A DNA stretch of 64,000 nucleotides from Apoda limacodes (GCA_946406115.1 OX291544.1:20787521-20851520), one strand, 5' to 3'. Positions 11,571 through 25,400 are shown, counted from the first letter of the stretch. Program-made: numbers and translations. Notes: generated from the letters alone by a model not told the origin.

Positions 11571-12592
11571 ATCGTTATATATGATTTTAATAAGTGTGAA
11601 ATCATACCAACAGACATGTTTTATTGTACAAATAAGCCATATTTTTTAATTAATTTTTGGTACGTAACCCTAAAAAGCATGTATTTCAGGGTTTTTAAAA
11701 GGTAGAAAGGGCTTCGCAAAATTTGTACAGAAAATCATATTTTAATGTTCATTTATTTAAAATTCATTATAAATTTCTCTAACCAAAAAACAATTCCCGT
11801 ATTTCGGGGTTTTCCTAAATTTTAACACTAATGGAAGAAAGGGAGTGAGAAAGTTTGTATGGGAAAAATATTTTTGAGTAAATTTGCATGCTTCTCAACA
11901 TACGTAACAAAACATGGGTTTCGGGTTTACTGAAAATTCAACTCCTAGGCGAGAAAGGGGGAAGAAAAGTTTGTTTTTATATATTGTTTGTGTTTAAATT
12001 TCGAATACATCTTCGGAAGAGGTACATGCTCTTTCAACACAATTAATGCAAAATGTGATTTGAAGTTATTTAAAAAATCAGCTCAAGATATAAGAAAGCG
12101 AGTGGCAAATTTCATGTGGAAAAAAAATGACTCATCATCACTAGGTCCAAATTGCTACGGATAGAAATTTCAAATTTGGGAAAGGAGATGAAAATGATTA
12201 TATTGTACACATCTTGAAATATTTTTCTGTTATTTGTTAGCAAAAACTGGACGTTCAAGCATTTAGCAACTTTTTCACACGCGAAGGCTTTTAAAACAAC
12301 TTGATATGGAAGATTTCATGGAGAGTGATTTATAAGGATACAAAAGAGATTTTCAAAATCTACCCCTAACAGCATGAAAGGGCATGGAAAATTTAGTATT
12401 GACTATCTTATGCTATTATTACTAGAAATAATTAATTTTAAAAAGGGTTAATTTTATTGTAGGTTCTGTCGGCACTTTGAAATTCAAACTAAGGATGTGA
12501 AGGGTTATAGGCTTTACAGTATGTTAATTAAAGAACTGTGTAAATCTTGTAGTCTATGCGAGCGAAGCCGCGGGCGGAAAGCTAGTTCTAAT
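11571..12592 (+). repeat. Repeat block ending in a Helitron-like terminus
   Basis: The phrase TTTCGGGGTTTT, an A-rich stretch, AGAAAGGG and AAGTTTGTATGGG recurs in diverged form four or five times between 11660 and 12400, spaced about 110-150 bp. The block ends in GAGCGAAGCCGCGGGCGG then AAAGCTAG before T (12550-12592), like the 3' end of the element at 1111-1507. Together with 10500-11570 it may be one roughly 2-kb element containing the minisatellite. Confidence 0.45.
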
Positions 12593-12835
12593 ATATTCTA
12601 CGCAACATGAAATAAGTATTTTTAATAAGTTCATTCAGTTTATATTTGTTTGACACTCGATAGGGCTTATATTTTCGAATTAGGCAGTATTAGCATGTCA
12701 TTCACTAAACCACTGATTCTTAACAGCGAAAACTGCAAGATTCTAAGCCAACCAAATAGGTCATGTTGATAAGATAAAAAAATATATAATTACATAAATA
12801 AAAATTCTGACTGCAAAACCATAAATAACTAAATA

Positions 12836-13020
12836 CAATAAACAAGTGCACCTACAACATACCAAATATTAAACTATAAGCAGATGTAACTCATTTTAAG
12901 TTTAGACAGGTTATGATCAAAGGTTAGTACTATAATTTGATCAGTCTGAACTTGCATTCAAATGAGTCCCGCCTGCTTATAGTTGAATATTTGTCATGTT
13001 AAGGTGCCTTGTTTATTTCT
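12836..13020. repeat. Fold-back element, 185 bp, nearly loop-less palindrome
   Basis: The left arm (12836-12928) and right arm (12929-13020) are reverse complements with scattered mismatches. AAACTATAAGCAG at 12870-12882 pairs with CTGCTTATAGTT at 12973-12984, and ATAAACAAG with CTTGTTTAT at the ends. The centre is near AGTACT at 12927-12932. No coding content. Confidence 0.75.
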
Positions 13021-13849
13021 TTTTAGTTGTTAATGTTAGTTGGGTTTTTTTTATTTATTTAATTAGATATTTATAAAAAAAAAAAAAAAAAAAAACTACA
13101 GCTTATTAGTTCTAGTTTTTTTTACTTCCTTTTTTGACCTTAATTTGACTATTTCACTATAAGCACCTATAAGTGTTATATTCAGAATGGTCTTTTTAAG
13201 CTCTTTATATTGATACTCCACTTGAGGTATGTATTTGACAAAAAAAACGCATTGCACTCCGGAAGTGCCGGCAGGAATGTAAGCTTGAATATTAACTATT
13301 ATTTTTTTCGTATACTAGCTATTTACTTCCCATCAATTCGTACACATATTTATTTATTATAAATAATAATGTTTGTTTACAAACTTTTTTGACGTAGTAT
13401 ATTTGACATCTCAGTCTGTCATAGAATTAAAATCCCATATCCAACCTCCTTGCATTACTCATAATCGCCATATACTAAAAATAAAAACTAAACATTTTTT
13501 ACCCATCACAGAAAAAGTGCACAACGTATTACGGAGCGACCGTTTCCGGTGGTCCGTCTCCGGTAAAGGACCGGATGATGTAGGAAACTATAGAAGTTTC
13601 TGGGCATTCGCTCTTAGGTCCAATACCAGTGTGGTAATTTAAATTTCGAGATCAAAGAATCTCTAGATGTTTGACATCGCTAAGTCAAAACAGTTCACTT
13701 TACGTAGATACTTGACGTAGTCGTGAAAAAAATGTGTTGATAATTATTTTCACGGATTCTATTATTAAATTACAAATTGCTGCATATCTACTTCTATGCT
13801 ATAAAAGAAAACCGTCCTCAGTAATTTTGTATATTTATTTTCTCTCGTT
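13021..13849. other. AT-rich intergenic DNA with an A-tract
   Basis: An A-run of about 22 lies at 13074-13096. A short GC-richer patch with CCGTTTCCGGTGG and CCGTCTCCGG (about 13540-13580) has no recognised identity. No gene seen. Confidence 0.4.
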
Positions 13850-14740
13850 CTGTGTTTTGTGAGGTATTGGTAAGTCGCTAATCCATTTCTCTTTCTCCTT
13901 GACAGTACGGTTCTTAGTATATATATACTACGTATATATATTGCTTTACTACGGCTCTACGCCTAAACTGAGGTCCGTGAGAAGACGTCTTTGTATAACG
14001 TGCACCCGCACGTTTGTTGTCTAACGACGGCGCACGGCAGCTGCTTTGCTGTTCTTTTACTGGGGAAGGCCGGAGTCTACTTAACTCCAAATCCTCGGCC
14101 TGTCCGGAGTCTCCTTGACTCCAAACCTTCGGCCTGTGCAGTAGGGGTGCTATCTTGAAAACCGCTACACATGAAGGTTACGGGGCGACCTGCTCTACGC
14201 CGAATCTACTGGCGAGCTACGTTCACGTGCGGTCTTGCACTGTGCTAGCCACGTGCGGCATATTCACTACTCACCACACGCTGTTAGGCCACGTAAAATC
14301 AGTCCCGTCCGCGTCTTCTTTCTACGGCGGTGCTGACCTGAGGGGTGCCTACAGCGAGCAAGACATCGAATCGGGCTCTAGGCCGAAGAGACCTGAGTGT
14401 ACTAGTTCCCTAATAAAAGCTTTAAAAACTACACTTAAAGTCTGTGTAGGCAGGCTTGCGTTTGGCTATCTTTCTATTTATTTAGGTAGTCCTATATGAT
14501 TGTGAATTAGGTAGCTGTGATCTAGATATTTATGGGTTAAGAATCACCCTATGTGATTAGGATATTTTGCATTAAACGCTGTTACTATATAATGAAAGAG
14601 TATACTAATATAACCTGCCTTACCCTTGAAAAGTGTTTCTTTACTCGCCTTTGAACTCCCTCTATCTTTTCTCCTCCTTCCGAGCACCTAGCCGGTGCAT
14701 TCGGTAACAGGGCACTACTGCTTTAACCTGTCCTGTCATA
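13850..14740. other. GC-richer block, probable transposon untranslated region, unidentified
   Basis: Base composition rises well above the surroundings. A 34-bp unit is duplicated in tandem at 14071-14104 and 14105-14138 (each begins CGGAGTCT and ends TCGGCCTG). The phrase AGGCCGAAGAG near 14380 recurs at 61168 in another GC-rich block. No product is recognisable in its open frame (14155-14499). Confidence 0.35.
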
Positions 14741-15896
14741 AACGCCGCTAAAGAAGTTTTCACTTTAACAAATTTTTAGCCCGCATCTTGAAGTGCATTA
14801 AATACACCATTTTGATTGTTTTTGACGTCACCTATGTAAGAACACTTGGGCTGTCGAAACAAATCTAAGGATACCTTAATTATAGAAATCCATTCAACCG
14901 TTTGGAACATTCAAATTTACATACATATAACCTACGCGCGAAAAACATAACCCGGATACAGAAACATAAAATGGATGACAACAGAACCTTTTAACCTATC
15001 TTTAGAATGTCTTTATTTTCAGTAATCGGTTTCAAGGGGAAAAATCATGTAGCTGAATGTTTTGTGAATAAGTCTACTTTATGGGGCTTATTTTTAACTC
15101 TTTAGTGGATTTAAAGTCGGTTTATGTTTTTGTTAGAAGAATTGTTTATTAAGTCGGTTTTAAGCATGTCGCTGATATAAAGTGTGTCACATAATCGCAC
15201 TACCATAGTATCGACCGGAACCGCGTGCTCGCACACTGCTACAGTATACACGTATGTAATGGGAAGCTTGCGACCCCAGCAGTCGCCGGCGGCTATTCAT
15301 ACTATGTGTATATAGTACTGAACTTGTATATCTATGGCTATGCAACCTTCCAATAAATTCCAATGGTAAAGCGGTGTTTGTTTTGTTCACTCAGTTCGCT
15401 GCATTGCATCAGAAAACTTCTGTTAAAAACAGTGCAATAGTGATTAAAAAAATGAGTTGAAAGAAAAGAGTGAACTAGAGTTACTACTGGATAATTGGTG
15501 ATATGCTTTTAACTAATACTGCTGATTTGTAGTTTTATCTTAATCCATCAATTGTTTTACTAGATTAAGCTAGTACGATTGCCAAGCGCTATAAGTTTAC
15601 TATCCACATATTTTAAGCTCGGTGATCTGACCGCAATGCGCTATAAGTTTATTAGCGCACAATCACTAGATTAAAGCTCGTCGATTTGACCGTGCCCTAA
15701 TTCACCTCGCTCAATGAAGTCAAAGTGAACTCACCACATACGATGTTTGTATGTACCTTCAGAAGTAATAAGGACACACCATCTACAAATGGTTAAAAAG
15801 TATTACTGCAAATGGGTTCTTGGGTAAATACGAAACAAGAGTTTATGTATTTTACTAACACATTTTACCTAAACCCTTTAACTAATAATAAATAAA
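14741..15896. other. Intergenic DNA with a short tandem duplication
   Basis: A roughly 60-bp unit holding GCGCTATAAGTTTA is present at about 15586 and 15640, each followed by AAGCTCG and a GATTTGACCG-like phrase. No gene found. Confidence 0.4.
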
Positions 15897-16150
15897 TAAA
15901 AATAAATATTTCTGGGCATTTAGTCGCTATCTGATCCCAAACTAACCAAAGTTTGTATTATGGATAACAAACTATGGATACAAATACTTATGTACATTTT
16001 TGAGAAATACCTATATACTTATTATACATAGAAAACACCCCACTCAAGACAAACATGTTCATCACATAAATGTTAGTCTCGTGCGGGGATCGAACCCGCG
16101 CCCCGAAGATAGTAGGCAGTACTGCTAGCAACAGAGCCACAGAGCCGCCA
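15897..16150 (-). mobile_element. tRNA-derived SINE, minus strand
   Basis: On the minus strand the head carries a Pol III B box GGTTCGATCCC (complement at 16086-16096) inside GCGGGTTCGATCCCCGC. The body follows with ACAAACATTTATGTGATGAAC-like sequence, and the A/T-rich tail ends at about 15897. A deleted relative is at 54655-54810. It lies about 105 bp beyond the ORC3 poly(A) signal. Confidence 0.7.
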
Positions 16151-16255
16151 ACTAACTTTCAAAACTTATACTTTAACATCCTAGCACCATTATATTTATA
16201 ACATCATAAAATCATCAATGTAACAAAAACACAAAAATACTTAAACTAAACATAG

Positions 16256-16261
16256 TTTATT
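16256..16261 (-). promoter_or_regulatory. Poly(A) signal AATAAA of ORC3
   Basis: AATAAA on the minus strand, 43 bp downstream of the ORC3 stop codon, in an AT-rich context. It implies a very short 3' untranslated region. Confidence 0.65.
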
Positions 16262-16303
16262 CAGAGCACACAAAATAAATAAGTTATAATAAGTTAACAA
16301 CCG

Positions 16304-16400
16304 TCACCAAGTCAAGCGCATGACGTGGTCTGTCTTCCTTTTTGATGATTTGATAAAACCAAGGAATTGAAGCTCGGCTACCGCTCTTGTGAACCGCACC
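16304..16400 (-). CDS. ORC3: ORC3 exon 12 (terminal)
   Basis: Residues 687-718 and TGA (16304-16306). The acceptor is TGTTTGTTTCAG ending at 16401. The first base completes a Gln codon split with exon 11. It encodes [14 protein letters not shown] and [12 protein letters not shown], the conserved winged-helix C-terminus. It lacks the Gly-Gly-Cys that ends the human protein. A SINE lies about 30-40 bp upstream of the splice acceptor. Confidence 0.93.
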
Positions 16401-19400
16401 CTGAAACAAACATTGACAAATTGACAAGGAAAGTATAACACAACAAGTATAAGAGCAATAATTGCATTGGACTACCAAGTCTAAGGTCCTGGGTTCAATT
16501 CCCGGTGAGGCCATCAAAAATTTTAAATTTGGTAGTGTGAAAGTCGTATCAAGTCCGGTTAATGACATATAAATATATTACTGCCTATCACTAAAGTATA
16601 AGTTACTGACCCGATTGACCCATGACACACCTAACTGCACATAAGTTCATTTTATGAAAGGCTTACCCCACATTGTATTTCCAGCCTTTGGTTACTCTAT
16701 TATAGGCATTTAACTCGTATAGTGAAGATGTAGGTACATACACAGATAAAATATCTACAAAAAGTAGAGGGCGTGGATGTAAGAATTGTCTATTTTTTTA
16801 TTTAAATGCTTTTTAAGGTATGTCAGTACCAAAACAGTACATTATCTAAAATCACATTTATACAGACGGAATGGGTATGTTATTAAAAAATTTGAATAAT
16901 ATTGATATCGTTTAGGTATGCTACCTTTTTGTAGCCCATTTATTAATACTAAAAAACCAATCTACCTACAAGATTCAGTCCAGATTTTTACAGTATCGTG
17001 TTCGGAAATACGAGAAACTACGATTTTGAATCTTAATATAGGTATAGAAAATATATATTGGTATCTTAATATGCTTTCAAATTATAGAATGTAGAAAAGA
17101 CATATGACTTACAAAACAGATTTCTATTACTAGTAAGATTATATTATGTCAGCGATAGACAAACTGATGAAACAATTAGGATATTGTAATAATAGAAACG
17201 GAACCTCTGTTCGCATGTACCGGCGGTAATGTAAGCCGCCATAAGGTTTTGTAATTAAATTAAGAACAAAATTTTGTGAAGGGTAGCTCCAGACAATGAA
17301 CTTGGGGATAATTTTTTTTTTCATCTCACACTCGTTTACAGTATTATCACGTGCAGGCAATGTTATGTATCCGCAATCATTCTCATTTTACGGTTACCTG
17401 CGTGTATATACGAAACAAACTTGGCCGGTTTTTGATTTTTTATATTGGAACGCAAAGTAGAATTAACTGACACAAATTAATAGCAAACTAAAAAAAATTA
17501 AAACCACGTAATTAAATTAAATTTGAATGTGAATACAATCTGCTAATACAACTATAATGTCGAAATTTCACATAAAATGGATGCCCTTTTCGGCAATTTT
17601 GTTTTGCAACACCCCATACGTGGGATTTCCACCATCCACCACCACCTACGCTTCAACTGATTTAGAATCCATTCAACAGCTTAAGTATATCATACAATTT
17701 ATTACGGTTTAGTGTGTGATAGATAAGCGTATAAGGTGAAAATTACAACGCGATCATTCATATTCCTTTCAAACATAAATCATACATCATTGCTGTTTTA
17801 AATATTCTTGAATCAACTAGTTATCTGACGCAACAATCGGTGGTATTTGAAAATTCTCAAACTTTTATATATACTATGCATTCTAAAAATACGAATAACA
17901 TTTATCACTGTTGTGACAGATGAATGCCGAAAATCTTGTCCGGTCTAGATAATATCAACAGGTTTACTAGCATATCTAATTTCATTGAAGTTGTTTTTAC
18001 TTATTCAAGAGGAAAACTTAGTCTAGAATATGTTTACATAAATAATCTCCACTGCTAAGCGTGAGTTGCGTGATAAACGTGAACTACTTTCATTTTCATA
18101 TTGCCAATTTAGCTTAGTAAATATTTAAGCTATGCCGATGATTTTGGTTCTTTAGCAAATTTCCTCATTACAGGTTTTATCGCAGCTAGCATAGCTCACT
18201 TAGTTACTTTATACTTATATAAGAGACTAACAGTAAGAGTGTACGTTTTTGTACCGTAAGGAAGTAGCAATTCATAGTAACTGAGAGTGCTTTGGACAAA
18301 AACATGTTACGCAATTTGACAAACGTCAAGTTCAGTTCAGTGCTTACTTATTATGTTTATTAATTTTAAAATTCACCTATTCCTCGATGTTAAACCTAAC
18401 CGCATTATTTACCCTAGGTAGGTATGTGAATTCGCCAAAAACTTTGAGTCTGTTATTTCCAATAACAACCGCTAGATGTGTGACATAGATATTGAAGATG
18501 ACTTTCGGTTTTTCCATGTTCATTTTTAGCTTCCTTGAATGCAACACTGACATATGTACGTATGTGTCTATGAAACATATGAAGAAGGTCTACGTTTTAG
18601 AACGTCTTCGTTAATTTCGAGCAAATATGGGCAAACTTTTTTCATTGCGGGCCAGAGAGACAACAAAATTTAACGCGGGCTGGAATCCCAAAAATTGTGA
18701 TAAAATGATGCCTAAGATAGATTTAATAGATGTGAAAATTGAGTTATAAACTGCTGTTAGATTAAGAAGTTTTTTGGTAGGTGTGTGGGACAATATATAG
18801 AAATGCCAATAAGTTTATCATATGCAGGTTTGAAATGAATAACAAAAATGCCACTTTGAGCAATGATAAAAGGTGGTTTCCAATATTCCTACATAAAAGA
18901 CAGTTCTTTCGCATCTTTGTTTTGGAAAACACATTGCTTGCACACGTATAGTGATAATAAAGCAAACGTTGCTCTCCTTTTCTGGCCATAATCTTCGGAA
19001 ATTCAAGTAAATATTTTGTACACAAGCAAAAGGTCCGCCTGATAGTTAAGCGGTCACCGTAACCTATGGACTCTTGTAACACCAGGGATATCACTCGCGC
19101 GTTGCCGACCCTTCAAAAATCTTATAACTTTTTTCTTGTAGAACCCCATATTGTAGTCCTTAAAGAAAACCTTGGCAGGAAGCTCATTCCACAACCCAAG
19201 CGTTCGCGGGAGGAAGTTTCTCTGAAACCGCACTGTACGCGACCATTTCGGTTCTAAAGTGTGAGAATGCATTCCCTGCCAATGGGAAACGGTGCGATGG
19301 TGGAAAGTAGCCGTGGGCATCATTTCGAACAATTCCTCAGAACACATCCCATTGTACAAGCGGTAGAACACACACAGGGAGGCAAAGTCTCTCCTCAGAC

Positions 19401-22400
19401 TTAAGGGTTTCATAAGGCAAGTGAGTTTGGGATCGTCTACAATTCTCACAGCCCCTCGTTGAACCGAGTCAAAAGAGCCAAGCTGGTATCCGGGTGCACA
19501 CGCCCAGAGATGGTAGCAATACTCCATATAGGGCCGAACTTGCGACTTGTAAAGCAGCAACCTCTGCCCCGACGTGAAGTACTGCCACGCGCTGTTGAGT
19601 ACACTTAGTTTTTTGGACGCCAGCTTCACCTTGTCTTGCAAATGTTCTCGGAACAAAACTTCGCTAGAGATGTCGACACCAAGGATCCCAATGCTCTTGG
19701 AGATGGAGAGGGGAGTGTTCTGGAATTGTGGGACTACAGTTAATGGGGTTTTCTTAGCGGTGAACGCGCAGACTTGTGTCTTTGTAGGGTTGAATCGGAC
19801 CAAGTTTACCCGTCCCCAGTCAGAGACCTTGGACAGTGTGGTCTCGATTTGAGACACAAGTTCTCTGCGGGTTTCCTCTACAACGGAACGAGGGATGCTT
19901 GCACGACCCGTGTAATAAGCATCTCCAGTACTGTCATCTGCATAGCAATGCATGTTGTTGATGTCCAACTTGTCATTGATATGCAGTAGAAACATTATAG
20001 GAGACAGCACAGACCCTTGCGGGACACCAGCATTAATTTCCATGGTGTCAGAGCAACTACCGTCAACTGCGGTTCGTATGCGTCTGCTGAACAAAAAGCT
20101 AGCCGTCCATTTGCAATGCCTCCCCCTGACTCTCAATAGCTAGTGCCCATCGGTGTGTGAGATACACTAGATCACCAGTCGAGCGACCGTGGCGAAAGCC
20201 ATATTGACGGTCACTGACCAGGTCGTGTTCTTCCAGGTATCTTAGAAGCTGTGTGTTGATCACACGCTCGATCACCTTGGGGAGAAGAGGTGATAGCAAT
20301 AGGCCTGTAATTCGATGGATCTAATCTATAGCCCTATTTGGGCACCGGATGAAAATTCGCAGTCTTCCATGAAGACGGAAATTGCCTAGTGTGGTAGAAA
20401 AGCGTAAAGCGCTTAAGCACCACTGCTGGTATACCGTCTGGCCCACTCGACTTATGAAAGTCTAGAGAAAGCAACGCCTGCCGGACCTCCGGCTGTGTTA
20501 TGGACATTTCCGGCATGGTCTTACCGCACCACGCTATAGTAGGTGGTACAGCGCCTTCAAGGTTCATACTCGAGTTTGAGGCAAAGAGACTACCCAGTAG
20601 ATCGGCTTTCTCTTCAGCACTATGGGCCAAGTCACCATCGGTCTTTCGCAGTGGTGGTAACGACGACTGGCAAAAGTTCCCTTCGGCAACTAGTCGCTCG
20701 CTAGTCGCCCACCTATTTTGCCGATAAATTGTAATTTTGCTCTGGCAGTTGCTTTCTTACTGAACCTCGAGGCAGCATTTAATGGGCGTTTTACCTCAGA
20801 AATATTCGGATCGTTATTATTACGAGCCGTGAGACCTATTAAACCACGGTCGCTTATTGACGCCGGCAGCTACTCGGGTTAGGAATATAACATTCCATAC
20901 CAACGAGGATTGTGTCAGTGACTGCGGCTGCGCAGACGTCAGGATCTTCTGAGCTAAAGCAGATCTGCCTCCACGGGTACGATGCATAAAATTCTCGCAA
21001 TCCATCGCAGTCTGCCGACTTATAATGCCACACACGACGCCAATTAGTTGGCCCAGATGGACCGGGTTGTGTGCATGACACTTGAGTCCGAACGAGACAG
21101 TGGTCCGAGGAGCATAAAGGCGCATCCACTGAAACGGAATATCCGTCCGGACGTGTAGTCAGCAGGAGGTCCAGTAAGGAGCTCGTATGGTCCTCTATAT
21201 CTGGTATTCTCGTTGGAGAAAGTACCAGCTGAGAGAATCCAAATCCAAGGTCAAAGCAAATTCATGAGCAGATATCCCTGCGTAGTTATTGGTTCGAGAA
21301 CTGAGCCACCCACGGTGGTGGGCGTTGAAGTCTCCCAAAATAACTAGTTCTGCTGTGAGATGTTGCTCTAAAACTTTGTCAGTCGTCAAATTCAGGTGCG
21401 TGAAGAGTCGAGCTCCGTCCGTGTCACCGCTATGAGACCTGTATAGGCACGCATAGATACGAGTGTGGCCTCCGTGATCTACGCGCACCCACAATATCAA
21501 CAGGTCCCTGTCTTCAAGGCTATGAAGGCTGCGACAACAGATATCTTCCCGGACGAACATAGATACACCGGCACGACTCACAAAATTGTGCTCGAGTTTG
21601 TAGCCGGGATAATGAAGGTATGATGTTTCGGCCAGGCAAGATATCTGCGTCTCCGTTAGAATAAGAATGTTCGGCAGCGCAGTCTTCAGATAGAGGTGGA
21701 CAGCGTTAAGATTTGCGTGAATACCCCTAAAATAACAAAAGTCCACATAAAATGTAAATGGAGCGGCCGCTGAAAAAACTCCTTTCTTTATTTTTCTTGC
21801 CATTGTTAAAAAAAAGTTACTTAGACTAAATATGAGGATTCACTGCACATACAGCTAAGAGGACAAAAAGGTGCGGTACTTGAACTGCTAAAGCTCGGCA
21901 CAGATAATACAGTTTCTGGCACGGAGGGCGGAAGGACCTCTGATCCCCCTCTATTGTAGTAGCCGGGTCCACTCCGGTCTCCTTCTCCGGCACGACTACT
22001 ACTTCAGAGACTTTACACAGGTTGGCGGATCAGCCTCCCAGGGCGGAGATTTAGTGATCCCTGGGTTCGGGAACCCGTTCAACCTGCGGGCGGCCAGCGG
22101 TCAGCCGTTTCATCAAGTCTCCCGGACCGCCGTACCAGCACGCCGCAACAACAAGCACCTCCGGTCCTCCGTTGTCCGCGCAGCGAATCCTCAAAGAGCT
22201 CTGGAAACCTTACTCACCGCCAGGAACACAGCACTACTCAATGTTAGTGTTATTATGGCCGCGGTTTTCTGTAAGGTGGAGGTACTTCCACAGTTCAGGC
22301 TGCTCATTCGAGCAAGTACTCGCTATGCCCGGCTTTAACTGTTCGAGCGGCTTGTTCGAGCGAGTACTTGCTGTGCCCTACTTCTCTTAAACATATGTGA

Positions 22401-25400
22401 TTGCGGTGGGTCTTGCTCGCAAAAATATGCAAAGAAGACTATATTTTTAAAAAAAAATCGTTTTGACTGGTAGGCCTTCGCGGGCCGTACTTTTCCCATG
22501 CTTGATTTTAGAGTTTCGTTTTTTCAATATTTTCCACAGCAAATTATAAAGAGAGTTCACACAATTTGGGGATAGGTAAAAAGTTTTACTAATAAACTTA
22601 TTATATCTATTATTTAGTTAGAAACATATTTTATCTATTTGGCCGTACTTTGCCCATTTTAGAGTTTCGCGTTATTAACGATTGCCCAAAGTATAATATG
22701 AAGGGCACAATGGTGGATAGTTAAATTTTTTATTCATAAACTTATTGTATCTATTATTTTGTTATTAACATCTTTTATCAATTTGAAATCGGCGTTCGGC
22801 GGACATAAAGGCCTACGCTCTTTTGGTTTTTTCGACTTCAAATAAAATTTCTAATATATTCAGGTCAAATGACATAACCAAAACGGACTTATATTATTTC
22901 TCCATGGCAAGCTTTGCCGAACCCTAAAAGCCATTTGAAGGTCAAGACTTTAAAGTCGTCTAGTGGTTATTAGAAATTTATGTAAAATACAATTCAGATA
23001 GGATTCCCTCAGACAAACTAGTTTTTTTTTATTATTTCAACGATAAGCCCGAGGACGCTAATAATATTGTTATGTCAGGCAAGAAAATAATTTTAATACA
23101 TTAAGTATGTACCGACTTCCTTCATTTTGTTGCATCCGAACACATCAGTGTTGTTTTTTTTTTTAATAAATGGATTAATGTCTTGGTATTTTTGTTATAA
23201 ATTATATAACCAACACGGACTTATATTATTTCTGCATGGCAAGCTTTGCCGAACCCTAAAAGCCATTTCAAGGTCAAGACTTTAAAGTCGTCATGCCACG
23301 AAAATCTAGTGGTTATTAGAAATTTATGTAAAATACAATTCAGATAGGATTCCCTCAGACAAACTAGTTTTTTTTTATTATTTCAACGATAAGCCCGAGG
23401 ACGCTAATAATATTGTTATGTCAGGCAAGAAAATAATTTTAATACATTAAGTATGTACCGACTTCGTTCATTTTGTTGCATCCGAACACATCAGTGTTGT
23501 TTTTTTTTTTAATAAATGGATTCATGTCTTGGTATTTTATTATAAGCATATTTTAAATACAAAATGGTCACTCACGTTCTCGTATTTTAATAAAAAATAA
23601 GTTCCGAGATATTTCAAAATCACACGCGTGGTGATTTAAATTTTTGCTGATCAGTCTTGTGACATTTAGAAAATAATATTGTGTAAATAGGTCCATGACA
23701 TGATATAGTGCGGTAAACCTATATGGTCAAAAGACGCCAATTACAAGAACCCATGTTGAAACCATTACAAATGACACATCAGAGACGTCGCAACTCTATT
23801 GAAATCAAGGTTTATTGCGTTTAAGTGGGCGTCTTAAAAGGTTATATTACCTTAATTTCAAATTTTTTTTGTTAAGAATTTCTCGGGAGCCTCTAAGTAC
23901 GTCTGACTGATCATAGTCACACAGTCCAATGACCGTCTGGTTCGGGATATGGTTCAAGCCCATAAAAACGTTAAAACGTTTTGTTCGATACAAAAACAGA
24001 AAACTGTAAATACTTAAAGCACAAATAATAATTAGATACCCCTTTATAAAGCAATTACTTATATTATATCTATACATATTATAAAACTCAACGTTCCTCC
24101 GTCTCTCTGTTCGTTTATGTTCTTTTTGCGCGAGAACCACTTAGACTTAGATTATAGTTATTCCTGGGTGAACTCTCTGAGATTAAAGTAGCTCATGTGC
24201 TTTTCCGTCACTTATCTATATTATCTATGTACCATATTTCAGTTTCCAATTAGACGGAAGGACAAACACAAACTCAGTTTCGCATTTATATTATTATGAA
24301 TGTACTACCTACATTATTTTTACACCACTATAAGGTGGCAAACAAAACAATTTTCGCTAAAGTATTTCTTAAGTATATTATCGTGATTATTTTTAGATTT
24401 CTAGAACACGTGGTTTTACAGGTTAGAAGTAAATCGCAAAATATACATCGTATTAGAAAATACTAAAGAACCTTGATTGCATTTTTTAACCCGTATCCAA
24501 CATACCGCGGAGTTATTAGGCTGTGATATACATACGAACGTACTTACAAACGGACTAACATGACGATTATATAAGGGCATATAATCATTAGCAATACCTA
24601 CAACTCGCCATTGCTTTATCCACTCGCGTCAATGCTTTCATACAAGTTTGACGGTTTAGGTTACTTTTTACCAAGCCTTTTCAAATATTTTATTTGATTT
24701 CGTTTAAATAGGACGAAGTGGAAAGAAAACGAAGAGGAGTTAAAATAGTTCTTATATTCTAAAATTAATTTAGGCACCGGTCACACTATTGGTTGAATCG
24801 ATTAACTTAGTAATAATAAGCATATTTTTTGTCAACATATGAAAAGTTTATGGTATTACATACATTGAAGAAAATATGATTATACACTAAACATGTTATG
24901 TCTTAAAAAACACATTAGCTCAGAAAAGTATAACACAACTAACAGAATCTGATATAATCTGGAATAGCCTGTTAAGAATATTAATAGTTAAAATTAAAAA
25001 AAAAATTTTTGTTAAAAAAATATAAAATATAAGTATGAGGTACTACTATATGATCTGTAATTAACGATTATATAATAAATAAGTTGTTTCTAAATTACAA
25101 ACAAAAAACTAAAAAATGTTGCATATTACAACATGCTTGTAAATTATAGCGTTGAATTTGTTAGAATTATATTATTAAAATATTTACTATATTTGACTTC
25201 ATACTTATTTTTATTTTAAGTTCTACAGTATGGGGTTCTTCAAGAAAAAAGGTATTATATTTTTGAAGGTCGGCAGCGCGTAAGTGATGCTCCAGGCATC
25301 GCAAGCGGCTATAGGCTGCTTTGACCGCTTATCATCAGGCAATCCGTAAGCTTGTTTGCCACATTAGTAATAAAAAAAAAAAAAAAAAAAATACTTCCCC

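Larger units (their letters stand above)
19015..22390 (-). mobile_element. LINE-A, longest copy, in ORC3 intron 11
   Basis: A 3.4-kb non-LTR retrotransposon of Jockey/CR1 type in the same orientation as ORC3. From its 5' end: a GC-rich leader (about 21805-22390), the endonuclease ORF start at 21803, the linker (about 20350-21190) and the RT (19054-20700), then the shared 3' end. The ORFs are broken at several points. The leader block 22091-22365 is also present at 61357-61655, indicating it belongs to the family. ORF1 was not found. Confidence 0.88.

Noticed and set aside
14155..14499. 114-codon open frame as a gene
   Set aside because: It lies in a GC-rich block with tandem duplication and no recognisable product; open length is expected from the composition.
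16284..16568. Single 94-codon protein spanning the SINE and ORC3 exon 12
   Set aside because: The frame runs through a SINE and a splice acceptor. The ORC3 C-terminus is encoded in a different frame from 16400 downward, which the phases of the other exons demand.
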